Positions 45,914 to 57,600 of a DNA stretch of 64,000 bases are shown here, piece by piece; position 1 is the stretch's first letter, and every line of letters starts with the position of its first letter. The position numbers were made by a program, and so were the translations under genes. The notes beneath the pieces are model-generated. The model was not told the DNA's origin. It ran no database searches and saw nothing but the letters and a program-made list of their open reading frames with translations. Source of the DNA: Caenorhabditis remanei (taxonomy: Eukaryota; Nematoda; Chromadorea; Rhabditida; Rhabditidae); contig NC_071330.1 of NCBI RefSeq assembly GCF_010183535.1, forward strand, positions 62,001 through 126,000. Reading direction: 5' to 3'.

Positions 45914-46701
45914 TCACTCTTCTCTTTCCTGACACTCCTCACAATTCATCACATCTTCCGACTGATACTTCCGGCACAAAAAAGGTCGATGGCACGTTGC
46001 ACATATGGCTCTGTAGGTGTCATATTCAACTTTATCCATAATTGCTTCCGCCGCCTTCCCACTTCCGAATCCTCCGCTAACTCCGCCAGTGACTCCGCCC
46101 ACAATTCCACCAACAATAGTACCGATGCCTGGGCAGATTGCTGTTCCGATGGCGGCTCCTGGAATGCACTCTGTTAGATTATGCGCACAAGGCTACAGTA
46201 TACCCACCTGCCAACGCGCCTCCAAAACCTACACCATACGTGGCTACCGTAGTCGTCAATTTCTTTACCGTATTCCTACTAGTTCCCTTTCTCTTATCCT
46301 TCTCTACATTTCTCCCAATTTGATATGCATCATAAGCAACTGCCGCCACTTGAAGTACCGGAGCCGCTTGTCCAATCGTGGCGAGACCCTCACCACCGAT
46401 TTTCCCAGCCGATTGAGCACCTGCGGCGGAAATGTGCACTGCTTTGCCAGCTGGATCGTCGGTTATCTGAAAGCGGAGAGGTAAGGAAACACGCTCCGTT
46501 GCACTATAATTGGCACGGTGACAAATTCTAATGTTAAGCTTATTTATCTATCTTTCAATGAAAACCGCGATGCGATTGAAAAAAATTAAAATGTCTATAC
46601 AGTAAGCTTACCCAATTCCCATCTTTATCTTTCCGTTTTTTCTTCTTTGAACAACTCGAACTATTCTCTGAACTACCACTTTGCTCATTGTTTGTTGACA
46701 T
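45914..46701 (-). CDS. Glycine-zipper family protein G11, short form with zinc knuckle, lacks the first core exon
   Basis: Exons on the minus strand are 46701-46612, 46466-46208 and 46158-45914 (197 residues, frame closes). A Ser-rich, very basic N-terminus (SSCSKKKKRKDKDGNW) has no signal peptide. The family's GGRxSNI to HINVN half is absent; the protein starts at the DDPAGKAVHISAAGAQSAGK part, then VLQVAAVAYDAYQIGRN. The zipper exon is ICPGIGTIVGGIVGGVTGG, then VSGGFGSG. The tail CATCHRPFLCRKYQSEDVMN-CEEC is a four-Cys knuckle. It may be a natural minimal version of the linker-zipper-zinc unit or result from loss of an exon. It is closest to G1 in the linker. Confidence 0.8.
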
Positions 46702-46819
46702 TTTGAAAATATAGAAATAACTTGTTTTATTATTTCAAAGCGTTAAAACTGTAATTTTTGATGAGAAAAGTAGGAATGTATGGCAAATTACACGTAAAAA
46801 GTGGAAATTCGTTATTAAA

Positions 46820-48852
46820 TTAGAAATCGTGGTTGCTGTGTAGTTTGTCGTACCAGAAGTGGACGGATCCCTGTCGCTTGCTATTGAAGGGAGAACCTGA
46901 ACATTAAATATTTGTTTTCAGCAGCAATGAATCAATCAAAACTCACAACAAACTCCTTGTATCTCTTGATATTTCTTCCACGTATATTCTTCCCGACAAC
47001 CATTACATTCCAACACGGCGACGTCCCATTCGATGTGATTGAGAGCCTTTTCAGAAGCCACGTGGCTATAGTGTCCTCCATAGTATCCGCCGAGAACTCC
47101 ACCCACAATTCCACCGAAAATTGTTCCGATTCCGGGAAAGATAGACGATCCGATTGTGGCACCTAGAACAAAATCAGACGATTCTTTGAATTTAACAAAA
47201 ATTTGAAAATTGAAATTTTTTGATTTTTGTGCAAAAAAGTTAAATTTTCGACTATGTTTCCAACTATCAATAAAAACTCGAGCGTACATATTAGCACGGC
47301 ACGCTTTTTACAACCGCGCTCTACAGAAACTGACGAAAATTGCGTGCGAAATTGAGAGATTTAGAGAAAAAGTGACATTTTTCAAGGGCATTTCGGTGGA
47401 GCGCAGTTGTAAGAAGCGTTCCGTGCTAATGGTACTTCGACATCAAAACGAACCTGCACACGCTCCAATCGATCCACTCGTATAAGTGGCCGTAGTAGTT
47501 GCTACCCTCTTGATCGTATTTCTCGTTGTTCCGTATTCATAATCTTTTTTGACTTCTTTTCCGATTTGATACGATTCATAAATCACTGCTGCCGTCGTCA
47601 GAATCGGTGCGTAATCATTGGCCTTCTCAGCCACTTTTCCGAAATATCCGACAGTTTTGGCGGTGGTCGGAGAGATTTGAATGTGGGGGTCCTGGAATTA
47701 GTAGATTGGGTGGGAAATTTCAAATTAATATGCAGTAGACTTGCAGAATTTCGGCCCGGAGTCAGAAATGTGCAAAATTTTTTAACATTTTCGAAAATTT
47801 TCAGCAAAAATAGTTAAAAATCCTACATACGCTTGAATTTCCATTGATATTAAAACAAAATTATAGAAAATTCGACTTTTTTGCAAAAAAATAAAACATT
47901 TTCAAACATTTGTACGCACTTTAATACCAGTTACAGCTTTGTTGATATTAATATGTGGATAATTGACATTTCCGTGTGGTCGATCGAATCGAATCCACCA
48001 TCTCGGATTTCCTAACGATGATCTGTTAGTTTTGTCGAAGATATTCAGAATATTCGATGCTCTTCCCGATGTTTGAATCACATATTTGCTCGCGTTTTTG
48101 CTCATCGCTGCAATCCCACCACGTAATGAGTCTCTGGAATGTTCTGTCTGAAAATTGGTGGTTTTCTATATCTGGAGACGGAAAATAGAAACCTCTTCAT
48201 TTTTCTGATCTTCCTTATACCACCAAGTTTTGACACCGCTCGCCGCCGAACTCAATCCACTGGAAACTGTCTGAAAATCGAAATTTTAACACATAATTCA
48301 GTTTTCCACTTATTTTTCTCAAGCTGTCATTTAATAACAAATTGGACATTTTTAAAAACAGAAAACTGCAAAAATGGACAGCGCCAGGCTTACCGATGAT
48401 GTTGACGCAACAATATCAGAATTCCATGCAGATTTTGCTGAGTTTCCGATTGAAGAAGCAACCGAAACTGTAGATTCTTTGATAACCTGAAACCCTTTTG
48501 GTTACACTTTCTTATGATGGTACGAAATAGTTCAAAAAATATTCAGAATAACACAATGAAAACATATCGAGCCTGAATTATTATGAAGAATTTACTTTTG
48601 ATGTGGATTGAACGGCATCGGAATTCCAGGCGCTATTCGCGGTCGATCCGATTGTGGAGGCGGCGGACACGGAGTAGTCTCTCACAGTCTGGAGATTCAT
48701 CATTTTAAAATTTATAAAAACTGCGAGAAATCCGAGAAAAGTGAAATCGAAAAATACAAACATACTGAGGCTGCCGAACCCAAATAACCCCATCCGCTGG
48801 TGTTCTCGTTGTCTTTTTCCATTGAATCCGAGTCGTTTCGCCACGAATTGGG
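46820..48852 (-). CDS. Glycine-zipper family protein G12, Ser/Ala-rich modular N-terminus, zinc knuckle
   Basis: Exons on the minus strand are 48852-48766, 48688-48596, 48486-48394, 48270-48193, 48147-47920, 47691-47454, 47162-46947 and 46896-46820 (frame closes over about 370 codons). The first four exons are phase-0 modules: NSWRNDSDSMEKD with GWGYLGSAAS, RDYSVSAASTIGSTANSAW, KESTVSVASSIGNSAKSAW and SGVKTWWYKEDQ. The core follows with GRASNILNIFDKTN, PRWWIRFDRPHGNVNYPHIN and NKAVTGIK, then the linker and the zipper SIFPGIGTIFGGIVGGVLGG. The tail has ECNGCREEYTWKKYQE, then GVCC shared with a last small exon. No signal peptide. Further modules upstream (49290-50036) may belong to the same transcript; if not, translation starts at the Met of SMEKD. 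Confidence 0.75.
47289..47432. mobile_element. TTACAACCGCGCTC MITE, near-complete copy in a G12 intron
   Basis: Ends ATTAGCACGGCACGCTTTTT and GAAGCGTTCCGTGCTAAT are inverse, flanking ACAACCGCGCTCTACAG / TGGAGCGCAGTTGT. This is the best copy for defining the family ends. Confidence 0.75.
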
Positions 48853-48944
48853 CTGAAAATATTGATTTATTCGGAGAAAAGGGAAGAGGTGGAAGTGGGG
48901 TGGGGAAACTGCTAATATTAGTGCTAATTTTTGTGTAAACTAAT

Positions 48945-49130
48945 AGAAGAGGAGATTCTCTTTCGATTCATGTAAAATTTATAACTACTTTAATGAGAAA
49001 TTTTCTCAAAAAAAGACGAGAAACGAAAATTGGCGGAAGAATCACAGAAAATTCTTTTTTGAGAATATTTCATATTAAAATATTAATAAATTTTACATAA
49101 ATCGAAAGAGAATGTTCTCTTCTGATAGCT
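48945..49130. mobile_element. Palindromic MITE between G12 module blocks
   Basis: The pair AGAGGAGATTCTCTTTCGATT and AATCGAAAGAGAATGTTCTCTT, plus ATGTAAAATTTATA / TAAATTTTACAT, form a 185-bp inverted repeat. Confidence 0.7.
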
Positions 49131-49289
49131 TTAACACTTTTCAGAGCGAAATTTCATTCAAAACGAAAGAAATTTTTATTTTTCCACGCCCTATCCCTTC
49201 AAAATGTTGAGTGGGGAAATCGCGCCCACCTCTGAACTAAACAATTGAAATTTTATAATAATGCTAAATTCGGGTTCTTTTTCACTAAC

Positions 49290-50036
49290 AATCCATCTAA
49301 TTCTTTTAGGCTCTTTTTCTTTCTCTCCATTCCACCAATTCCACACTCCACTACTCGCCGAACCCAATCCCCTTTTGCGACGGTCTGAAATATACATAAA
49401 AATCGGAATAACAAGGCATAAAATAAGTGAAATATTGTGAAAACTAAAGTTTTGATAGCTTATTTCTGCATTTTTCTTTCTCGAAAATGTAAATTCGTGC
49501 AAAATATCCAACCGACATCACCAACCGTTGACGTGGAAATGAATGAAGATTTTGCAGAATCTCCGATCGAACAGGCAGCTGACACGGTGGATTCTTTGAT
49601 GACCTGAAACATTTACAATGTTAAAATTCAAGTTTTTTTCAGTAAAATACAGATGATGTGGAAGCGACGGCTGACTTTGCTCCATTTCCAATCGATGTCG
49701 CTGCGGAAATCGAGAAATCTTTGGCAGAGTGACCGATTGACGATGCAGCAGAGACAGTGGAATTTTTAATTGCCTAAAAACTTTAAATGTTTTCTTGTTT
49801 TTCCGAGCAAACTAACAGATGATGTGGATGCCACAGTTTCAGAAGCTGTACTTCCGACGGACGTTGCTGCCGAGATGGAATAGCTTTTTACTGTCTGAAA
49901 GTAAGCAAGATTTGAAAAGAAACTCGGAAAAGAAGCATACCGAAGCAGCACTACCCAATCTTCCAGTTATGTCCCAGCCTTTTTCTTTATTTTCAGCTTC
50001 ATTGTTCCACCATTTTATCGCCGAATTGAGACCCAT
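49290..50036 (-). CDS. Upstream Ser/Ala and Trp modules, probable 5' exons of G12
   Basis: Minus-strand phase-0 exons are 50036-49941, 49894-49817, 49773-49651 and 49603-49526, and a fifth module 49384-49290. The ATG at 50036 follows a TTTTTCAG acceptor and opens MGLNSAIKWWNNEAENK ... GRLGSAAS, parallel to exon 48852-48766. The next exons repeat SYSISAATSVGSTAS, KNSTVSAASSIGHSAK and KESTVSAACSIGDSAK. The fifth module (GLGSASSGVWNWWNGE in an alternative frame) is 95 bp and is shifted by two bases relative to its paralogue at 48270. Skipping it gives one uninterrupted frame of about 494 residues with G12. The low-complexity helical modules have no known function. Confidence 0.55.
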
Positions 50037-50346
50037 TCGCAGCTGAAAAACGTTTCATTTTTCGTATTTTTTAGATTTATTTAGAAGTAAATAAATCTCC
50101 CGAAAATAACACCGGAATTGTAATAAAACATCGGTAAAATATGGAGAAATACTCTCAAAACTACGCGAAAAATCGGGAAAAAAACCTGGAAAATTGATAA
50201 TTGCAAAAATATTGATAAAGACATTTCTTTTAATTTCTGTCGCTTCAGCCTCACTATTTTCTCACAGAATGAATCAAGTCCCATTCTTGTTGAAAATCTT
50301 TTCATTATTCGTATTTTCTATATTTATTTAAAAGGAAATCACTTTA

Positions 50347-50478
50347 TTATCGAAATAAAAAAGTTCCGACATTTTTTACTCGTCGGTGTTTGCGGACTCA
50401 AGCCAAAATTATCAAATTTTGGCTTGAGTCCGCAAACACCGAGGGGGAAAAAATGTCGGAACTTTTTTGTTGCGACAA
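50347..50478. mobile_element. TA-flanked MITE, copy 3 of 3, with empty site in the duplicate
   Basis: Ends TTATCGAAATAAAAAAGTTC and the inverse ending GTTGCGACAA lie between TA at 50345-50346 and 50479-50480. The paralogous sequence at 58621-58650 reads straight through with a single TA, so insertion at this point is shown directly. Confidence 0.92.
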
Positions 50479-50868
50479 TAAATATGTTCAAAATAATAAG
50501 AAAAACAACGAACAACGCAAAGAAAAATTAAAAACTATATTTCAATTTCCCACTAAAAATGTTGTCAATGGAGCGCGCTTGCACCGTATTTTCTTTTTAC
50601 TCGCATTTTATTTTGCATCTTTTTCCTTACTTTCTTTGCTTTTTTCTCAATAAAACTACACTAAAAACAACAATTATTAATGAGAAAAAATTTTGAGCCA
50701 TGGTGTTAAAAACTGTTAATTCAAATATTGCGAAATCGTTCCCAACATTGTGCCCGTTTATCTCTTTTTCACCTTTCATCAACTGTCTTACTCAGGTTTC
50801 TCTCTCTATTTTCAATGTTTTGAGTAAAAAGAAACTCCAATTACAACAATATTGCAGCTGTCTGAAAG

Positions 50869-53800
50869 ATGCGTCTCGTCGAAATTGGTGCTCTGCCGGA
50901 TGACTCGGATCTCTCGCTTTGGGAAGCCAGTTGTGAGACTATCGCTCATCAAATTTCACTGAAATTGGCTCGAAAAGAAGGCGGACTCATGGAAATATTC
51001 AATGCCGTCGTCGCCTCGCTTCCCAGAAAATCCGACGTCTTCCGATATTCGGCGATTCAATCGAAACAGAATTTGGAGAAGGCTCATCAGAAATTAATTG
51101 AGAAGATCTCAGAAATAATACCGATTTTGGTAGAAAGTGGATGGAAGAAGAGTCCCGACTATCAGAAGAATAGTCTTATCGATTGTTTTTCGCTTCTAGA
51201 AGAGTCTGAAGCCGTCAAGATATTCCAGAAGGCACAGGAGAGTCGGACGATTACAGAAGATGACGTGGATGAGTATTTCGTGTTGTTTGATAAGGTAAAT
51301 TTAAAAGAAGTCAAACAGATTGACATTCGATGGTCTCGAAATAATAACCAAGGGAAAATAGTACTTAAGAATGCTCAACAACTCGAAAGACAGATAGATT
51401 TCTTCTTGGAAAGCCGATTTGAGATTTTTTAAACAAAAATCTGAATATATATATATATTTTTTGCAATTCTGTTTTTCCCCACTCATCGCATTTCCAAGC
51501 TCCGTTATGTTCTCAAAAATTGTATTATCTGCTACGTAGAAATGAGAATTCTTATTCCTTTTTAACTGCATGTAAGCGCGGATAATTCAGCTATATCCTG
51601 GTATGATAACTGACTGATTTTCCCAAATCCGATTTATCAGCTGAAAGTGAGTATTGAGATAAGCATGCTTGACTAGATTATCTGAGCATACTTAAAGATA
51701 ACAAAAAAGATTATCCATAATTATCTATCGGAAACAAAACCGATTTTCATTGTAACGCAACAGATAATATCGGTTGGCTGTGTGTCCAGATGTCTTGAGA
51801 TCAAGATCTTTATTCGGTTTTTCCAGAAATTCGATCGTCTCCTGAACTACGGAAAACCACAATTCGAAACTTCACTTGATGACTCAACTCGTTCGAAATA
51901 CGCGAATCTCTGTGTTGAAGTACTCGTCGCAATTGGAGCTGCCGTTAAAAATGCTCAGAAAATCACCGCATTTTTCGATTCGCAAAATTTGAAAGTTTCG
52001 AAAATTTGGATGACTCGAATTCCGGAGATTTTCGAAAAAATAACGAATGCATACGATTATCCGACGTGTTTTGACGTGGCGATGGCACTGGATGGATTTC
52101 CATTGAGGTAGGATGTGTATCCAGGTGTCCGGATGTCAGTGATTCCGAAAAAGAAAGAATTTTGAAAACAATTTAAATTTTTCCAGAAAAGTGTTCTTAG
52201 CTCGTCGATTCGCACTTCAGTCAATGCTCGAAGTATTCATTGAGATGGCACCGGAAACAAAGTATAAAGTTAGAGAACGAGTCAGACAGGAATTGGAAAA
52301 ACCGTCGAGGTAAAGTTATCAAATTCAACTAAAATTAAAATCAATTCCTTCATTTTCAGATTCGTTGGATACGCTGCAGAACTCGGTCACTGTGATCTAC
52401 TCAACTCGTTTTCTCCGAAAATCTCAAAACCAATCGATGATTCCAGAAGACGTCTTGAAGTGGAGACGGTTGAACGTCTTCGTCGATCGGGATATTTAGA
52501 GAATCTCGGAACACCGTTAGACGAATTGGTTAGGGCGCAAATCGAGTCGATACGAGAGATATTGCCACATTTCTCGTCGGAAATCATTCATGTAAGTAGC
52601 TGGCGTGTCGTTTGGCGCGTGAAGATTTCATAGAATACATCATTTTCAGCTCACTCTCCGTCATTTCTCCTACGATTCGGAAGCCACTCTGGCCAGTCTT
52701 CTCTCCAGAGAGAACCTCCCATTAGAGCTACTTCGTATTGAGAATGTTGAGATAAAAGCGGGTGTTGGATCTGGTGAATGGCCTCCTCTAGACTTCACAG
52801 CATCAGATGAAATCGAGAAAACTGCAAGAAAAGAGAAAGAGGCGAAGGATGAGGAGATGAGAAAGAACAATGAGAAGAAGGCGGCGATGGTGAGGAGAAG
52901 CGGATGAAAAAATGTCTTCGTTTCTTCATAAAAAGGATTATAATTAGAGAATCCGTACTTGTCAACGGGCCGTTTCATTAATAATGCGCGAGCTATGTTT
53001 TTGACTATCGATAAAAACTGGTGCATATGAGAGAATTTCGACTGTTTTTTATAAAAATTTCGATAAAATTCGTGAAAAATTGTGCCGAGATAAAGTGCCA
53101 AAAACGCGAAAATGGCCGAAAAACCCATTCTAGCTCGGCCCTCAACACATTAACAGAGATTTGCATTTTGGTATATTTTTCAGCTGATAAAATTCATTTT
53201 GAATAGAGATACGCGCCTTGACAAGTATGGAAGGAGAATGAGACAAATATGGGAAATTCTTGAATGTTTCCTAATAAAAAGGATCATTATTTAGGAAATC
53301 AAAGCATAAATTTTAAACACAAACATTTTTGTTTTTGCAGAATCTCTTCTCGTTGGCCCCCATTCTCTCCGATCGGCCGCCATCACCCCCTGTCGATGAA
53401 CAAGCTGAACTACGTGCTCGCGCTCTTGCCTATCGATCATCCGTCCTATCTAAACTCCAGAATATTCGTTCCGCCCAGAATCCCACGTCATCTACAGACG
53501 CATCGGGTAAAATCGCCGTCGACGCGGAGAATCTCGTTCCGATGGCCACTTCGAAAAAGTATTCGGCGTTGAATTCGCTGAAAATCAGTGAAGCTGATAA
53601 GGTGGCAATTCGACCGACGTATGATAAATATCGATATGAGACACCGAATAGTGATGAAGAAGGGAATGGAAGAGGGATTTATGATGATGAATACGATGAT
53701 GAATTCGATGGAAGAGAATTCAAAATGGAGAGGTTGAAGTGAGTTGTCTGGCGTGATATTGGCGCGTTAACTTCTACTTTTTTCAGCCAAGAACTGGAAA

Positions 53801-54081
53801 CATCATCCGACGATGACGATACGATTGGAGCTTCATCTGGACCACCGGGACTTTCAGGACAACCGAAAAGTGGAAATCAAAGTAGAGGAGTATCATCTGG
53901 AGGACACCGTGGTGGACGTGGTCCAGGAGGCGGTGGACGTGGAGGAACGACGACTTCTGGAGCTTCGACAATGACGTCATCAGAAGGATACACCGGTGGA
54001 CGTGACCGTCAGATGAAGGAACGTCACAAGTCGGATCACAAACAACGTGGAGCGGATAGGAAGAAAAGAGGCGCCTATTGA
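50869..54081 (+). CDS. ASCC2 orthologue (activating signal cointegrator 1 complex subunit 2)
   Basis: Exons are 50869-51294, 51827-52107, 52187-52309, 52360-52591, 52650-52889, 53341-53738 and 53787-54081, closing exactly in frame to 664 residues. The N-terminal two-thirds is helical. A ubiquitin-binding CUE domain spans about IREILPHFSSEIIHLTLRHF to ATLASLLSRENLP. Then come a charged linker, the acidic ASCC2 signature GIYDDEYDDEFDG, a Gly/Arg-rich stretch (GGHRGGRGPGGGGRGG) and a basic end RQMKERHKSDHKQRGADRKK. In animals ASCC2 binds K63-linked ubiquitin and works with the ASCC3 helicase in alkylation repair and in splitting collided ribosomes. The start is the first ATG after an ATATTGCAG acceptor. 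The neighbouring G12 gene is divergent. Its 5' flank and most exons are partly duplicated at 58.5-60.7 kb. Confidence 0.88.
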
Positions 54082-54608
54082 GAGGAATCGTGCAATGTTT
54101 CTGTGATAATTATGTTCTTTTGTTGGGTTTTTTCCCGGTCAGGCTGATAATATTAAAAATATAGAAATTATTCAAACATTACATTAAAACTACACAAATG
54201 AAACAAGAGACGGATGGGTTGACTGAACAGAAGATGTGGGGAAGTAGAGAAAAACACAACATTATTAGGAAAACATTAGAAAAACAAACGGGGAAAAACG
54301 ATTCAAAATTTCAAACGTGCTTTTAAAAAATGCAGCTTGAAAAAAGACGCACCACATTTGGAGGCAGTGAAACAGAGAAACAGAGAAAAACACGGAAAAT
54401 CAAAAATTCAAAAGCAGAAATTGAATTGTGAACTAATGAGACAAGAGAATTGATTGGGACAAGAGAAATGGAAAAGTAGGGAAAAACGTAACATTATAAG
54501 GAAAAAACACTAGAAAAGAAAACGGGGAAAGATGAATTGATGGCAATTCGAAAATGAAGTTTTAAATTGACAAAAGAAATGGAAATCTGAATTTAAAGCG
54601 CACCATTA
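54082..54608. other. Short intergenic stretch between convergent genes
   Basis: No gene. Contains two diverged copies of an AACATTATWAGGAAAAMAC ... GGGGAAA block (54255-54300 and 54490-54535). Confidence 0.3.
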
Positions 54609-57600
54609 TTATGAAACAGCACAAGTCGTCTCCACACAATCCTTCTCGGCACAATCCGCACAGTTTAGCCCTGGAACTCTTTCACATCCTCTCTGATTGT
54701 GAACGAATTTTTTGAGTTTCTCACTTCGATTGAGCACACAAATCAGCTGGCACTGCTCAATTGCATCGAACAAGTCACAAGTTCTCAAATTGTACTTCTT
54801 CTTCACTGCATACACATCCACATAAACATCTTTTGCATAATCTTGGATCTCTGTGAATGTTTCAGTGAGTCCCAGATGTTTCAGCTCGTTTTTGAGATTC
54901 TGGAGAGTGAATCCATCGGATTTCGCATTTCTCACTTCTTTCGCTGGACGACTCGCATCTTTTCCAAGAGATAAGCACACCGATTCTTTGATTTTCTTCA
55001 CGGTGTCTGTTTTGAGGAAGTATGGAGTCTCCTACAACATATGTTCTTAAAATTGATAAAAATCAAAAACTTACGATTTCCGGATTGAAAAAATTGTCAA
55101 AACTCTCCAAATTCATCGAATTCCATTGAACTTTTTGATATATTTTAATTCCGAAAATCAGATCCTTCATCAATTCGAAGAAGGCGTCGACGGCGAGAAT
55201 GTAGAAACTCTTTGATTTGTTTGGTCCTTTGATTGGGGCAGCTCTGTGTTTCGCTCTCGTAATCCGATGAAGAATGAACTGAAATAGAGGAAAATGTAAA
55301 GAAATTGTGAAAAATGAAATAAAAAATAATTTTTCCTGTTTTTAACACCAATTTTTCTCCAAAAAAACCAGTTTTTGACATTTTTTTTTGTGTAAAGCGC
55401 CTATTAGAACGGCACGCTTCTTACAACCGCGCTCTACTGAAACCGAAGAAAATTGTGTGCGAAATTGAGAGACTCAGAGAAAAAGAGACATTTTTAAAGG
55501 GCATTTCGGTGGAGCGCGGTTGTAAGAAAAAAAAATGTTTTTCCCAATATCTATCCATTCGATCCCTTGCTTGTTGGAATTCTCTTCCTGAGAGTATTTT
55601 TATCTCTATCCCTTCACCTGAATGCTTTAGAACTCGGCTTCGTGCCCTTCCTTTACAAAATTATCTCACTCTTAGCGATCTTAATTACTAGTTCTTATCT
55701 GCTCAGCTCTCTACCCTTGTCTCATACCCTCTCTCCCACCGTATTGTATTCACCACTCATCACATTCCGTTTTCTTGCCTCATTACCCAACAAAACAGCC
55801 CGGTCTCTTCTACTTATCCTTCTTACTCTATTCCTTGTATTATTATCTTCTGCAATTGTTCCCGACCATCCACCACCCAACTTAAACCTCAAAGGTGATC
55901 GGAGTAGGAATGCGAAGTAGCTTTAGGATTCTCACAGCAATCCACTTGGACACCTTGTCTAAGGCTCTGAGCACCCAAAAGCGAAGGCATAATATCTCTC
56001 AAAGTAGCTCTGTTGTTGGGTCGGCCGCTGCCAGGCTTCCCCTACCAACGAGTGAAATGATTGTCTCAGACGTTGTCTTACCTTCCTCCGGTAAAATCGC
56101 CCTATTTCTTCTCCATACAATCTCATTAACTGGTGGTCTGGCCCAATTGCTCTTTATCTACGCCTCCTCACTTCCTATATTATGTATCTTCTACCATACC
56201 TTCATTCTTCTTCCTATCTGTTAAATCTGCTATAATTATCTTACAGTTTACACTCCTCTTAGCCCCTTCACCTCTACTCATGTATTTCTCCGGTTATCTC
56301 CCTTTTACTGGTGTAGCATAAGTGGCATGTTCCCTCCTACAATAAATAAATACAAAGAAGCGTGCCGTGCTAATAAGTATTAAATTGTTCAAAATACTTT
56401 GATTTTCAAGCTCTTCTAGCAAATTTTTGAAGGATATGTAGAAAAAAGCTTATAGTTGTACGAAAATCGCCAAAATTTGCTCATTTTTGTGCTTAATTTC
56501 GTAAATATCATTAATTTTTGTCCCAAAATTCACTTTTGAACGAATTTTTCTCACAAAAATTTATACTTATACGAAGTGACAGCACTGCTGACTTGTCTGA
56601 CCTAAAATGGGTGTTTAAACCATTTTTTTGAGTCTTACCTCAATATCTTTAGTTTCAATCACACTTTCCATACTCATAGTGTGCAAAATTTGAGAATCTC
56701 CAGTATCCGTTTCAACTTCTCCAGAAAGTTCCGCTTTCATCACATATCTCGATCGATCTTCATCTTCGAAAACTCGAACCACAGTTGGCACAGTCTTAGT
56801 GTCACTTGGGCGGAACATTTTCGGATTTTCATCGATAACATCTTGGAGAGAACGAAGTGTCAGACCATATCTCATGAAAGTTGCAGCCATCACTCTCGGA
56901 ATTTCTCTGATTGGCCAAATCTCGTTGAGATCAGTGAGAAGTGAGTGGATTCGAATGGATTTCCAAATATTGGAGTCCCAATTCACTTTTGGCGCCAGAT
57001 TCTTGAATTTTTCGGTCATTTGATCCATGTTGAGACGCGACAGTTCTACCTCCAGTTGTTCGAATATCACGTTCTGAAAATTTTCGATTTTTCTCCGTTT
57101 TTGAAATGCTGATCAACACAAGACGGTTCTCACAATTACGCTCTGTCGAAACTGATATTAGCAGGCCATCCCTCTTACAACTGCGCCCTACTGCAAACGA
57201 GAGAGCATCAGCGAGAGAGACGCAGAGTTTTTTTTTTATCGCGCCGACATAGATTTCACAGTTAACTGCAGTTTTTGTCCTATTTTAGCTGTTTTTAGAT
57301 AATTTTTCGGTAAACTGTTATGAAAACCAGCGAAAATAGGTCAAAAACTGTGAAAATCTGAGTCGGCGCGAGAAAAAACTCTGCGGTTCTCTCGCCGATG
57401 CTCTCTAGTTTGCGGTGGAGCGGAGTTGTAATAAAAATGCTCGGCTAATAAATATTGTGCTGGAAGTTAACAGAGAGAAAGTCGATAGGGCAATTGAGAA
57501 AATCGTGATAAAAGCCATTTTTAGAGTTTTTTGCTGTATTTTTTCTTACAGTGAACGGTTTTTTCTTCAACTCGTGTTTCAATTTCTTCTCCAAATCATC

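Noticed and set aside
50390..50653. Open frame spanning the MITE upstream of ASCC2
   Set aside because: Starts inside the inserted MITE and is broken in the duplicate copy that lacks it.
55895..56224. 109-codon open frame
   Set aside because: Lies in the untranslated 3' part of the LINE-like insertion; no family features.
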